Below, one piece after another: positions 1 to 5,845 of a stretch of DNA of 5,845 nt. This DNA is from an uncultured Planctomycetaceae bacterium (GTDB taxonomy: Bacteria > Planctomycetota > Planctomycetia > Planctomycetales > Planctomycetaceae): positions 1 to 5,845 of the forward strand of contig CAIJTL010001090.1 of NCBI GenBank assembly GCA_903823545.1, given 5' to 3'. Both the position numbers and the translations under genes were made by a program. The stretch's first letter is position 1. Every line of letters begins with the position of its first letter. The notes under the pieces were generated by a model. It made no database searches. It was not told the origin of the DNA and was given only the letters and a program-made list of their open reading frames with translations.

Positions 1-1
1 C

Positions 2-26
2 GTGGCTCGGTCAGGAGACCGGCCAC
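2..26 (-). terminator. stem-loop downstream of the sigma factor gene, candidate terminator
   Basis: Bases 2-6 plus 8-12 pair fully with 17-26, giving a 10-bp GC-rich stem with one bulged T at 7 and a 4-base loop (AGGA, 13-16). It lies 27 bases past the sigma stop codon on the minus strand, where an intrinsic terminator would be expected. The window ends at base 1, so a following U tract cannot be seen, and the first visible base after the stem is G on the minus strand. It could instead be part of a dispersed repeat or of the next gene. Confidence 0.35.
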
Positions 27-53
27 AACAGCGCAGCAGGTGAGCCGCCTACG

Positions 54-665
54 CTACGAATCGGACAACTTATGGACCATGATTTTGCGAATCAGATTCA
101 GCTTACGTTCGACGGTGCGAGTTGTGCGGCCGCTTTTCAAGGCGATCTCGTCGTTGGTGAAGCCTTCGAGTTTCCATTGAGCCAATTGAGTGAGTTCTTC
201 ACTCCCCAACGCACGCATCCAGAGTTCGTACTGCTCTGCGACTTGGGCGGCGAATTCAGGAGTTGGTTCGCGACTGATGAGTTGATCGACAGCCGCGCGT
301 TCGTCTCCCTCAAGTGTTTCAACGTGGCGAAAGCCACCTCCGCGTTTTAGTCGTTGCTGATCCCGTTGTAGGTGCAACAGTTTGTGAATCGTGATGCTGA
401 CTAACAGCCGCCACAGTCCTTTCCGGTCGATCAGTTCTGGAAACCGTCGATTTTCGACCCCACGACAGAAACTGGCGAAGGCACTTAACGCCACATCCTC
501 GGCATCAGCGATCCGACGATCGTGGGTTCGCATTCGCTCTTGGGCCAGTCGTACCAAACGCTCAAAGAATACGTCCCAAAGTCGCTGAGCAGCGAGGTTG
601 TGGCCAGCTTCCAGTCGTCTCAACCAAGCGGTGATTTCTGTGGCACCGGCATCACTTGAGGGCAT
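54..665 (-). CDS. ECF-family RNA polymerase sigma factor (planctomycete type)
   Basis: This 203-residue protein is a probable ECF sigma-70 family factor, a cytoplasmic RNA polymerase subunit that directs transcription to a specific regulon. The σ2 region spans about residues 22-102, with the acidic region-2 stretch ADAEDVALSAFASF at 54-67. A variable linker follows, and σ4 lies at about 142-198. Its helix-turn-helix (GFTNDEIALKSGRTTRTVER) ends in the KLNLIRKI segment common in planctomycete ECF factors. The length is normal and there is no C-terminal sensory extension. The ATG at 663-665 has AGGA at 673-676, seven bases upstream, which supports this start. It is transcribed divergently from a Ser/Thr kinase and no anti-sigma gene is visible, so control by that kinase is a reasonable inference. 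The family call is firm; the target regulon is unknown. Confidence 0.92.
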   Translation of the reverse strand: MPSSDAGATEITAWLRRLEAGHNLAAQRLWDVFFERLVRLAQERMRTHDRRIADAEDVALSAFASFCRGVENRRFPELIDRKGLWRLLVSITIHKLLHLQRDQQRLKRGGGFRHVETLEGDERAAVDQLISREPTPEFAAQVAEQYELWMRALGSEELTQLAQWKLEGFTNDEIALKSGRTTRTVERKLNLIRKIMVHKLSDS

Positions 666-672
666 TTCAGTT

Positions 673-676
673 TCCT
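673..676 (-). promoter_or_regulatory. ribosome binding site of the sigma factor gene
   Basis: AGGA on the minus strand lies seven bases before the ATG at 663-665. It supports that start over internal alternatives. Confidence 0.6.
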
Positions 677-699
677 AAAGACGAGCTAGTCTGACGCGG

Positions 700-716
700 A
701 TCGAAGGAATTTCGAT
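700..716. promoter_or_regulatory. short palindrome in the divergent intergenic region, candidate operator
   Basis: ATCGAA (700-705) and TTCGAT (711-716) are perfect inverted 6-bp arms around a 5-base spacer. The site lies 35 bases upstream of the sigma start codon, where a regulator could act on either divergent promoter. Arms this short can arise by chance, so this is a candidate only. Confidence 0.25.
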
Positions 717-719
717 TAT

Positions 720-755
720 GGTGTCAAAATGGTTTTGGTGCGACACCCGCGGTGT
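720..755. promoter_or_regulatory. cluster of GGTGT/ACACC boxes between the sigma and kinase genes
   Basis: Three copies of one pentamer fall within 36 bases. GGTGT is at 720-724, ACACC (its inverse) at 743-747 and GGTGT again at 751-755. The first two extend to an inverted GGTGTC/GACACC pair. The last two form a tight hairpin-like palindrome with a CGC spacer. The cluster lies 25-60 bases before the kinase start, a position suited to an operator or activator site for the divergent promoters. I see no convincing -35/-10 pair; TTGGTG (735-740) with ATTAAA (758-763) at 17-base spacing is a poor match. Confidence 0.3.
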
Positions 756-767
756 TGATTAAATCCT

Positions 768-771
768 GGAG
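768..771 (+). promoter_or_regulatory. ribosome binding site that decides the kinase start
   Basis: GGAG at 768-771 lies eight bases before the ATG at 780. It overlaps an in-frame GTG at 771, which would have no usable ribosome binding site of its own. This favours ATG 780 and the 508-residue product. Confidence 0.6.
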
Positions 772-779
772 TGGACCTG

Positions 780-2306
780 ATGCGAATGAGTGAAGAAGAG
801 GCGAATTCATTGACGATCGCTCGGCGCGTTGATGCTCGATGTGATGAGTTTGAGCATGCGCTCGCGGTTGGGCTACCACGTAGCATCGAATCGTTCCTCG
901 TGGGTCTGGAGGGCGAGGATCGACTGACGCTCCTAGTTGAATTGCTGGTCATTGAGATTGATGCTCGTCTTGCGCGGCATGAGCGACCGGTCGTCAGTGA
1001 CTATTCCACTCGCTTTCCAGAGCTATCGGTTGAGCACATATCGGGCATCTTGGGGAACGCGCAGCTTGTCGAAGATGCCTTGGTTGGTCGCAAGCTTCAC
1101 ATTTACCAGTGTGTATCGCTGGTCGGTGCGGGAGCGATGGGGCGTGTGTATTTAGCACTGCATGATGATTTACAGCGGCACTGTGCCTTGAAGGTTCTGT
1201 CACCGCGACGCGGGACTTGTGATGCGGAATATGTGGCTCGCTTTCAACAAGAGGGGCAGGCGGCAGCCTCTTTGATTCATCCCAATATCGTCACGCTCCA
1301 TGCTGTTGGTCAAAAGGCAGGGACTCACTTTTTGGAGATGGAATACATCCAGGGGCGATCGTTGCAACAACTGATTCGTGAGGAAGGCCCGTTGCCGACC
1401 GATCGAGCTTTACGGCTGGCAACGATGGTGGCAGACGGCTTAGCGGCAGCGCATCGAGCGGGGATCGTGCATCGAGATGTCAAGCCTGACAACGTGATGG
1501 TGACACGCTCAGGAGTTGCGAAGATCGGCGATTTTGGCTTGGCCAAGCGTGTGCTGACCGCAGGCAAAAGCTCTCGCGATCAGGCGATTTGTGGCACACC
1601 GAACTACATGGCCCCCGAACTTTTTCAGGGACAAGATGCCTCACCTGCCAGTGATGTCTATGCGCTGGGACTGTGCCTCTTTCAAATGCTGATTGGCAAG
1701 CTCCCTTGGCAAGACTCGTCACTCACACAACTTGCTCGCAGCGGACGACAAGAAGAGGTTCCTAACATCCGCGACCTGCGTCCTGAACTGTCTCTCGAAT
1801 TGGCGGAGTGCGTTGCCTTAATGACGGCACTCAATCCTGCCGATCGACCTGTAGACGCAGTCGCCGCTTCGTTGCTGCTGCATGAAGTGCTCGGCATGGA
1901 ACGCGATCTCGAATCACTATTAATCGAAGCCTTCAGCAGCGATCCGACAGTCACCTGGGTTCGCAACGGAGAGATTTATTGCGTCATGCGGCGACTTCCG
2001 AACAACCGGCAACACCAAGTCTTCCTGGAGCCAACTCAGCACTCGGCAACCGAGCGAGTTTTGATGATCTACGCCATCTGTTGTCCCGCCACTCCCAGCT
2101 TCTACGAACAAGCGTTGATGCAAAACGGAGTCGTCATGCACGGCAGCTTGGCGATTCGTGAAATCGACGGACAGAAGATGTTTGTGATGATCAACGCCTA
2201 CCCGCGCTCAACCGTCGCCCCCGAAGAGATTCGCCGCAGCGTGCTCGAAATCGCCGCGCACGCAGACCAAGTCGAACATCAACTCACCGGGCAGGACCAT
2301 AATTGA
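780..2306 (+). CDS. soluble Ser/Thr protein kinase with C-terminal CesT/YbjN-like domain
   Basis: This is a Hanks-type kinase that should phosphorylate Ser/Thr on cytoplasmic proteins. Numbering runs from ATG 780 (508 residues). Residues 1-105 are a helical N-terminal extension of a kind common in planctomycete kinases. The kinase domain covers about 108-370: glycine loop GAGAMGRVY (116-124), ATP-binding Lys138, likely αC Glu158, HRDVKPDN with catalytic Asp233, Lys235 and Asn238, DFG at 251-253, APE at 278-280, Asp292, and PADRP with Arg356. All key residues are present, and HRD marks an RD kinase likely activated through its loop. No membrane helix is visible, unlike many bacterial PASTA-type kinases. 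Residues about 382-502 resemble the CesT/YbjN peptide-binding chaperone fold, from memory only; the end reads PEEIRRSVLEIAAHADQVE. An in-frame GTG at 771 is a less likely start. Its divergent partner is the ECF sigma gene, a plausible substrate or output. Confidence 0.95.
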   Translation: MRMSEEEANSLTIARRVDARCDEFEHALAVGLPRSIESFLVGLEGEDRLTLLVELLVIEIDARLARHERPVVSDYSTRFPELSVEHISGILGNAQLVEDALVGRKLHIYQCVSLVGAGAMGRVYLALHDDLQRHCALKVLSPRRGTCDAEYVARFQQEGQAAASLIHPNIVTLHAVGQKAGTHFLEMEYIQGRSLQQLIREEGPLPTDRALRLATMVADGLAAAHRAGIVHRDVKPDNVMVTRSGVAKIGDFGLAKRVLTAGKSSRDQAICGTPNYMAPELFQGQDASPASDVYALGLCLFQMLIGKLPWQDSSLTQLARSGRQEEVPNIRDLRPELSLELAECVALMTALNPADRPVDAVAASLLLHEVLGMERDLESLLIEAFSSDPTVTWVRNGEIYCVMRRLPNNRQHQVFLEPTQHSATERVLMIYAICCPATPSFYEQALMQNGVVMHGSLAIREIDGQKMFVMINAYPRSTVAPEEIRRSVLEIAAHADQVEHQLTGQDHN

Positions 2307-2314
2307 AAGAGCTT

Positions 2315-2413
2315 GGGGGCAGGCACCGCAGAATTCAGAATTGGCGGGAACAACACGTCACTCACCTTTGACGCTCATTTCCGCCAATTCTGAATTCTGC
2401 GGTGCCTGACCCC
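2315..2413. repeat. long inverted repeat (33-bp arms, about 33-base loop)
   Basis: The arms at 2315-2347 and 2381-2413 are reverse complements with one mismatch (2319 against 2409). Pairing continues inward for three more positions, one of them a G-T wobble. The outer ends read GGGGGCAGGCACC and GGTGCCTGACCCC, and each arm contains GAATTC. The element starts nine bases after the kinase stop. As RNA it would form a very stable hairpin and could block read-through or protect the kinase mRNA 3' end, but it lacks a U tract. The ends look like those of dispersed REP-like or MITE-like intergenic elements, which I cannot confirm from one copy. Confidence 0.85.
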
Positions 2414-2755
2414 TTGCTTGAGTGCCATCTCAATTCCTCCGAGATAAGCCACGGCTACGTTTCCCTTGAGGCGGTTGGCTTTCCCGTTGCTCGGTCCAAT
2501 GTTTGGTCCGGATGAAATGACCAACGCGGCCATTGAGATGCTCTAAGAACCGGTTCATGACTCAACGATGCAGGTGAGTCCGCGATCCAACTCAGTACGC
2601 CATTCTCCGCGTCAAAGGTTCGTGCGATGCTCGCGAGAAACGATGGGCGGGCGATATCATTCTGGCCGCGAACTTCTGACTCTTGTTGAATGCGCTGAGT
2701 ATTGAATCTCTGCACGTTGATCGTGCGCGTTTGGATGATGGAAAGCGACAAATCG
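2414..2755. other. intergenic stretch with no recognised gene
   Basis: These 342 bases separate the hairpin from the likely start of the cytochrome gene. No reading frame on either strand gives a recognisable protein. A minus-strand frame from 3114 to 2455 runs through it, but it overlaps the cytochrome gene and looks like a shadow. The stretch must hold the promoter for the downstream pair unless that depends on read-through. I see no convincing -35/-10 pair, tRNA or riboswitch. An in-frame TTG at 2702 and ATGs at 2735 and 2738 could extend the cytochrome gene into it. Confidence 0.5.
2740..2744 (+). promoter_or_regulatory. weak ribosome binding site for the cytochrome/WD40 gene
   Basis: GGAAA at 2740-2744 lies 11 bases before the ATG at 2756. 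The ATGs at 2735 and 2738 and the TTG at 2702 have no comparable site. It is weak, but with the signal-peptide shape it favours 2756. Confidence 0.35.
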
Positions 2756-5632
2756 ATGCCACTCAAAATCATGGTTCGGATGCTGGGGTTCTGCGGACTT
2801 TTGTGGAGCGGGCTGTTGTGGAGCAGTGTGGTTCTGGCGGACGAGGCCAAGTCGGCGGGGCCGGATTTTAATTTGCAGGTGGCTCCGATCTTTAAGAAGT
2901 ACTGCAACGGCTGCCATAACGCGGACGAGAAGGAAGGGGGGCTGATTCTGGAGTCGTTTGATTCGGCTCTCAAAGGGAGTAAGCGGGGAGCGGTGATTGT
3001 TCCGGGGAAGAGCGAACTGAGCCGGCTGGTGCTCACGGTGGAGAAGAAGGTCAAGCCGGTGATGCCGCCGGATGGGAACGCGGGACCGAAGTCAGAAGAG
3101 ATTGCGATACTCAAAGCGTGGGTTGATGCGGGAGCGAAAGGGCCGAGCGGTCAAGCACCCGATCCGACGTTGCTCGTGACTCCCAAGATTGCCACGAAGG
3201 GAAACGTGCGGCAGCCGATTCAAGCGGTGGCTTGGTCGCGAGAAGGTTCGCGAGTCGCGGTCGCTCGACATGGGCAGATTGAAATGCTGACGGTCGCTCA
3301 ACAGAAGGAATCGCCGCTCACGTTGAAGCCCGGCAGCGTGCTCAAAGATTTGCGGGGCGTTGTGAACGATGTTGGTTTCTCTGCCGATGGCACGATCGTC
3401 TTCGCGGCGGCGGGGGAACCGGGGCTGTTTGGCGAAGTGCGGCTCTTCAAAGTGGCGGACGGTTCGTTGATCCGTGTGATTCAAGGACATCGCGATGCGA
3501 TTTATGCGGCGGAGTTGAGTCCTGATGGGAAGTTGCTGGCGACCGGTAGCTATGACCAGAAGGTCAAATTGTGGGACGTCGCGACGGGGAATGAAGTCCG
3601 CACGCTGCATGGTCACAACGACGCGGTCTATGACGTCGCTTTTCATCCGAACGGCCAAATGCTGGCAACCGCCAGTGGCGATCGAACGGTGAAGCTGTGG
3701 AACGTCGCGACGGGCGAGCGGCTCGACACGCTCAATCAACCTGAGAAGGAACAGTATGCCGTCGCGTTTAGTCTCGATGGCAAGCGAGTCGTCGCGGCGG
3801 GAAGCGACAAGCGGATTCGCGTGTGGGACATCACCGCCGGTGGCAAAGAAGGGACGAACCCGATTGCGTATGCGCGGTACGCTCACGAAGGGGGAATTCT
3901 GAAGCTCGCGTTCTCGCCCGATGGCAAGACGTTGGTTTCATCCGCCGAAGATCGACGGATCAAGTTGTGGGAGACGAATTCGTTCACGCAGCTCAAGGTG
4001 CTGGAGACTCAGCCGGACTGGCCTCAAGCGTTGGCGATCTCGCCAGACAACGGTCAGTTGTTGGTTGGTCGTTTGGATGGTTCATTGGCGAGCTATGTGA
4101 TTGCCGGAGCAGGGGAGGGGATTGTTACTTCGAAGCCCTTGTCCGGCGATCCGGTGCCGAAGCCTCACGCCGATTCGCCGAAGCTGACCGAAGTGGCTGA
4201 AGCGGAGCCGAACAATGATCCGGCAACTGGCCAGAAGGTTTCAGTGCCGGTGGCCGTGAATGGCGCGATCGGCCAATCGGGTGATTCGGACTTGTTCCGG
4301 TTCACGTCAAAGGCGGGACAAGTGTGGGTGATCGAGACGAACGCCTCGCGGAAGAAGTCGCCGGTCGATACGCGGATCGAAGTTCTTCACGTCGATGGTC
4401 GGCCCGTGCAACGGCTGGTCCTGCAAGCGGTGCGAGAGACATTCAATGAATTCCGCCCGATCGACTCGAACGGCCCAGACATCCGCTTGAAGAACTGGGA
4501 AGAGATGGGACTCAATCAGTTTCTTTACATCGGCGGCGAAGTGCTCAAGACGTTTCGGATGCCGCAGGGACCGGATTCGGGCATGCAGATGTATAACAAC
4601 GGAAAGCGGATCTGTTACTTCGATACGAGTGCGACGATTCATGCGTTGGACGAAGTCTGCTACATCGTCGAGCCCTATCCGGTCGGGACGAAGTTGATCG
4701 ACAACGGGCTGCCGGTCTTTCCGCTGGCGTTTGAAAACGACGACGACGGCGAACGAGAACTCGGCAACGATAGCCGCTTAACGTTCACGGCACCGGCCGA
4801 TGGCGAGTATCTCGTGCGAGTGACCGATGTCCTTGGTACCGGGAGCGACAAGCATGTTTATTCGCTGACAATTCGCGAACCGCGACCAGACTTCACTCCG
4901 ACAATCACCGGCGGTCGCGATGCAACCATCGGGCTTGGCAGCGGTACGCGACTCACGTTTCAAATTGATCGCACGGACGGCTTCGATGGTGACGTCCGCT
5001 TCGATGTGGCCGGTCTGCCCGAAGGTTTTTCGATCTCAACGCCGGTCGTTATTCAAGCGGGGCATCTGCAAGCGAAAGCCGTGTTCAACAATTCGCTCGA
5101 TGCGAAGGAGAAGGCTCCGGCGAAGGAAGTTTGGTCGAATGTGAAAGTAACGGCGACAGGACTCATTCACGGTGTGCCGGTTGTGAAAGAGGTCGGCAAT
5201 CTCGGTGAGATCAAAGTGGCTGATCGGCCCAAGTTCATTGTGACATTGTCGCCGGATAAGAGTCAGTTGGCCGGAGCCGCGTCACAACTCACGGTTGGTG
5301 ATGATGGAATTCCAGAGCTTGTCATTGCTCCCGGGACCACAATTCCGGCAATGTTGCGCATTGAACGGTTCAATGACTTTAAGAACGAGCAGCGTTTCGA
5401 TGTCGATAACCTGCCGCATGGCGTGATCGTCGATAATCTCGGGTTGAGCGGCGTCATGATCCGGCAAGGGGAAACTGAACGACAAATCTTTATCACCGCT
5501 TCAAGTTGGGTGCCGGAGACCAGCCGATTGATTTACGGTGTTTCTCAGCAAGAAGGAAATCAGGCGTCGCGTCCGGTGCGTCTAATTGTTCGGAGAGCTG
5601 GACAGGTCGCTCAGTCTGCATCGGCTAAGTGA
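2756..5632 (+). CDS. exported c-type cytochrome / WD40 propeller / PPC-domain protein
   Basis: Numbering is from ATG 2756 (958 residues). Residues 1-28 form a signal peptide: basic start (Lys4, Arg8), hydrophobic core, likely cleavage after VLA. Residues about 38-130 match the planctomycete cytochrome c domain: haem motif CNGCH (50-54) and a likely axial Met103 in VMPPDG. Residues about 152-450 hold seven WD40-like blades; the clearest contain GSYDQKVKLWDVATG and ASGDRTVKLWNVATG, so a full propeller is likely. Residues about 481-712 resemble a PPC domain (EAEPNNDPATG, DSDLFRF), with an insertion of roughly 90 residues in the middle. The last 240 residues look like two β-sandwich domains, not assigned to a family. 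It probably acts outside the cytoplasmic membrane, with the haem in redox or electron transfer; the substrate is unknown. A DUF1501 gene follows after 43 bases, probably in one operon. Starts at 2735, 2738 or TTG 2702 are possible. Confidence 0.9.
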   Translation: MPLKIMVRMLGFCGLLWSGLLWSSVVLADEAKSAGPDFNLQVAPIFKKYCNGCHNADEKEGGLILESFDSALKGSKRGAVIVPGKSELSRLVLTVEKKVKPVMPPDGNAGPKSEEIAILKAWVDAGAKGPSGQAPDPTLLVTPKIATKGNVRQPIQAVAWSREGSRVAVARHGQIEMLTVAQQKESPLTLKPGSVLKDLRGVVNDVGFSADGTIVFAAAGEPGLFGEVRLFKVADGSLIRVIQGHRDAIYAAELSPDGKLLATGSYDQKVKLWDVATGNEVRTLHGHNDAVYDVAFHPNGQMLATASGDRTVKLWNVATGERLDTLNQPEKEQYAVAFSLDGKRVVAAGSDKRIRVWDITAGGKEGTNPIAYARYAHEGGILKLAFSPDGKTLVSSAEDRRIKLWETNSFTQLKVLETQPDWPQALAISPDNGQLLVGRLDGSLASYVIAGAGEGIVTSKPLSGDPVPKPHADSPKLTEVAEAEPNNDPATGQKVSVPVAVNGAIGQSGDSDLFRFTSKAGQVWVIETNASRKKSPVDTRIEVLHVDGRPVQRLVLQAVRETFNEFRPIDSNGPDIRLKNWEEMGLNQFLYIGGEVLKTFRMPQGPDSGMQMYNNGKRICYFDTSATIHALDEVCYIVEPYPVGTKLIDNGLPVFPLAFENDDDGERELGNDSRLTFTAPADGEYLVRVTDVLGTGSDKHVYSLTIREPRPDFTPTITGGRDATIGLGSGTRLTFQIDRTDGFDGDVRFDVAGLPEGFSISTPVVIQAGHLQAKAVFNNSLDAKEKAPAKEVWSNVKVTATGLIHGVPVVKEVGNLGEIKVADRPKFIVTLSPDKSQLAGAASQLTVGDDGIPELVIAPGTTIPAMLRIERFNDFKNEQRFDVDNLPHGVIVDNLGLSGVMIRQGETERQIFITASSWVPETSRLIYGVSQQEGNQASRPVRLIVRRAGQVAQSASAK
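3571..3714 (+). repeat. DNA-level repeat between adjacent WD40 blades
   Basis: Bases 3571-3588 and 3697-3714 agree at 17 of 18 positions (GTGG[G/A]ACGTCGCGACGGG). They are 126 bases apart, exactly 42 codons, or one blade. Both encode the W-[DN]-V-A-T-G strand of neighbouring blades. This suggests blade duplication or gene conversion inside the propeller. Confidence 0.6.
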
Positions 5633-5661
5633 ATGGATTGTGTCGGGGTTGCAGCGCTCGC

Positions 5662-5670
5662 GAGGAGAGG
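5662..5670 (+). promoter_or_regulatory. strong ribosome binding site for the DUF1501 gene
   Basis: GAGGAGAGG is purine-rich and close to the anti-Shine-Dalgarno complement, and it ends five bases before the ATG at 5676. It fixes the start and supports translation of this gene as the next cistron after the cytochrome gene. Confidence 0.75.
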
Positions 5671-5675
5671 ATTCG

Positions 5676-5845
5676 ATGCCAGTGTCATTGACGCATCGCG
5701 GACATGTTCCGCTCGACCGCCGGACTTTTTTAGTCGCTGGGGGAGCTGGTTTGTGCGGCGTTAATTGGGCTCGAGCGAATGCCGCTGATACGTCGACGCG
5801 ACGCGGTCTGCAGCCGGCTCGGTCGTGCATCATGATTTGGCTCAG
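5676..5845 (+). CDS. DUF1501 family exported protein, 5' end only
   Basis: Only the first 56 codons are present; the frame is open to the window edge. A Tat-like signal is visible: DRRTFL (14-19), then a glycine- and alanine-rich hydrophobic stretch (VAGGAGLCGVNWA), with likely cleavage after ANA (34-36). The following ARSCIMIWL (48-56) matches the first strand of DUF1501 proteins, which usually continues LSGGPS. Full-length members are typically over 400 residues and have an alkaline-phosphatase/sulfatase-like fold by published annotation; their substrates are unknown. In planctomycetes they often sit beside haem-containing planctomycete cytochrome proteins, as here. Export by Tat would mean it folds before crossing the membrane. 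The family call rests on this short N-terminus, so it is good but not certain. Confidence 0.8.
   Translation, partial: MPVSLTHRGHVPLDRRTFLVAGGAGLCGVNWARANAADTSTRRGLQPARSCIMIWL

Noticed and set aside
72..350. Plus-strand open frame of 92 codons opposite the sigma gene
   Set aside because: It is antisense to the σ4 region and linker of a well-supported gene and shows no independent motif.
735..763. TTGGTG and ATTAAA with 17-base spacing as a kinase promoter
   Set aside because: The -10 matches the consensus at only about half its positions, so I do not call it a promoter.
2426..2540. 9-bp inverted match CATCTCAAT (2426-2434) / ATTGAGATG (2532-2540)
   Set aside because: The arms are about 100 bases apart, and a match of this length is expected by chance in a region of this size.
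2455..3114. Minus-strand open frame of 219 codons spanning the spacer and the start of the cytochrome gene
   Set aside because: It overlaps the haem domain on the opposite strand, has no recognisable domain, and its composition fits a shadow of the real gene.
3092..3886. Minus-strand open frame of 264 codons inside the cytochrome/WD40 gene
   Set aside because: It is antisense to the clear WD40 blades and its Arg- and Pro-rich product matches no family I know.
5748..5759. Possible lipobox (AGLC) in the DUF1501 signal
   Set aside because: Leu directly before Cys does not fit the lipobox, and the Tat motif with an ANA cleavage site explains the segment better.
5582..5833. Minus-strand open frame of 83 codons at the right edge
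   Set aside because: It is antisense to the DUF1501 start and its ribosome binding site, and has no motif.

Overview
The window looks like chromosomal DNA from a member of the Planctomycetota. Four things point there. The ECF sigma factor ends in the σ4 signature (RTTRTVERKLNLIRKI) common in that phylum. A Ser/Thr kinase with a planctomycete-style N-terminal extension is encoded divergently from it. A very large exported protein joins a c-type haem domain to a WD40 propeller and a PPC-like domain. It is followed at once by the start of a DUF1501 protein with a twin-arginine signal. The genus cannot be fixed from this sequence.

Layout. Bases 2-26 hold a short stem-loop just beyond the end of the sigma gene. 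Bases 54-665 (minus) encode the ECF sigma factor. Bases 666-779 are a divergent intergenic region with a 6-bp palindrome and a cluster of GGTGT/ACACC boxes. Bases 780-2306 (plus) encode a complete, apparently soluble Ser/Thr kinase with a C-terminal domain resembling the CesT/YbjN chaperone fold. Bases 2315-2413 form a long inverted repeat with 33-bp arms. Bases 2414-2755 show no recognisable gene. Bases 2756-5632 (plus) encode the exported cytochrome c / WD40 / PPC protein. Bases 5676-5845 (plus) are the 5' end of a DUF1501 gene cut by the window edge.

How the parts may work together. The sigma factor and kinase form one divergent signalling pair; the kinase probably controls the sigma factor or its regulon by phosphorylation, since no anti-sigma factor is visible here. 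The cytochrome/WD40 protein and DUF1501 gene look like a second, separate unit: they are 43 bases apart on the same strand with a strong ribosome binding site between them, and both products are predicted to be exported. The long hairpin and the apparently noncoding stretch separate the two units. The most interesting points are the kinase-chaperone-like fusion, the box cluster between sigma and kinase, and the long hairpin, which may be a dispersed repeat. No clearly new multi-gene system is visible.
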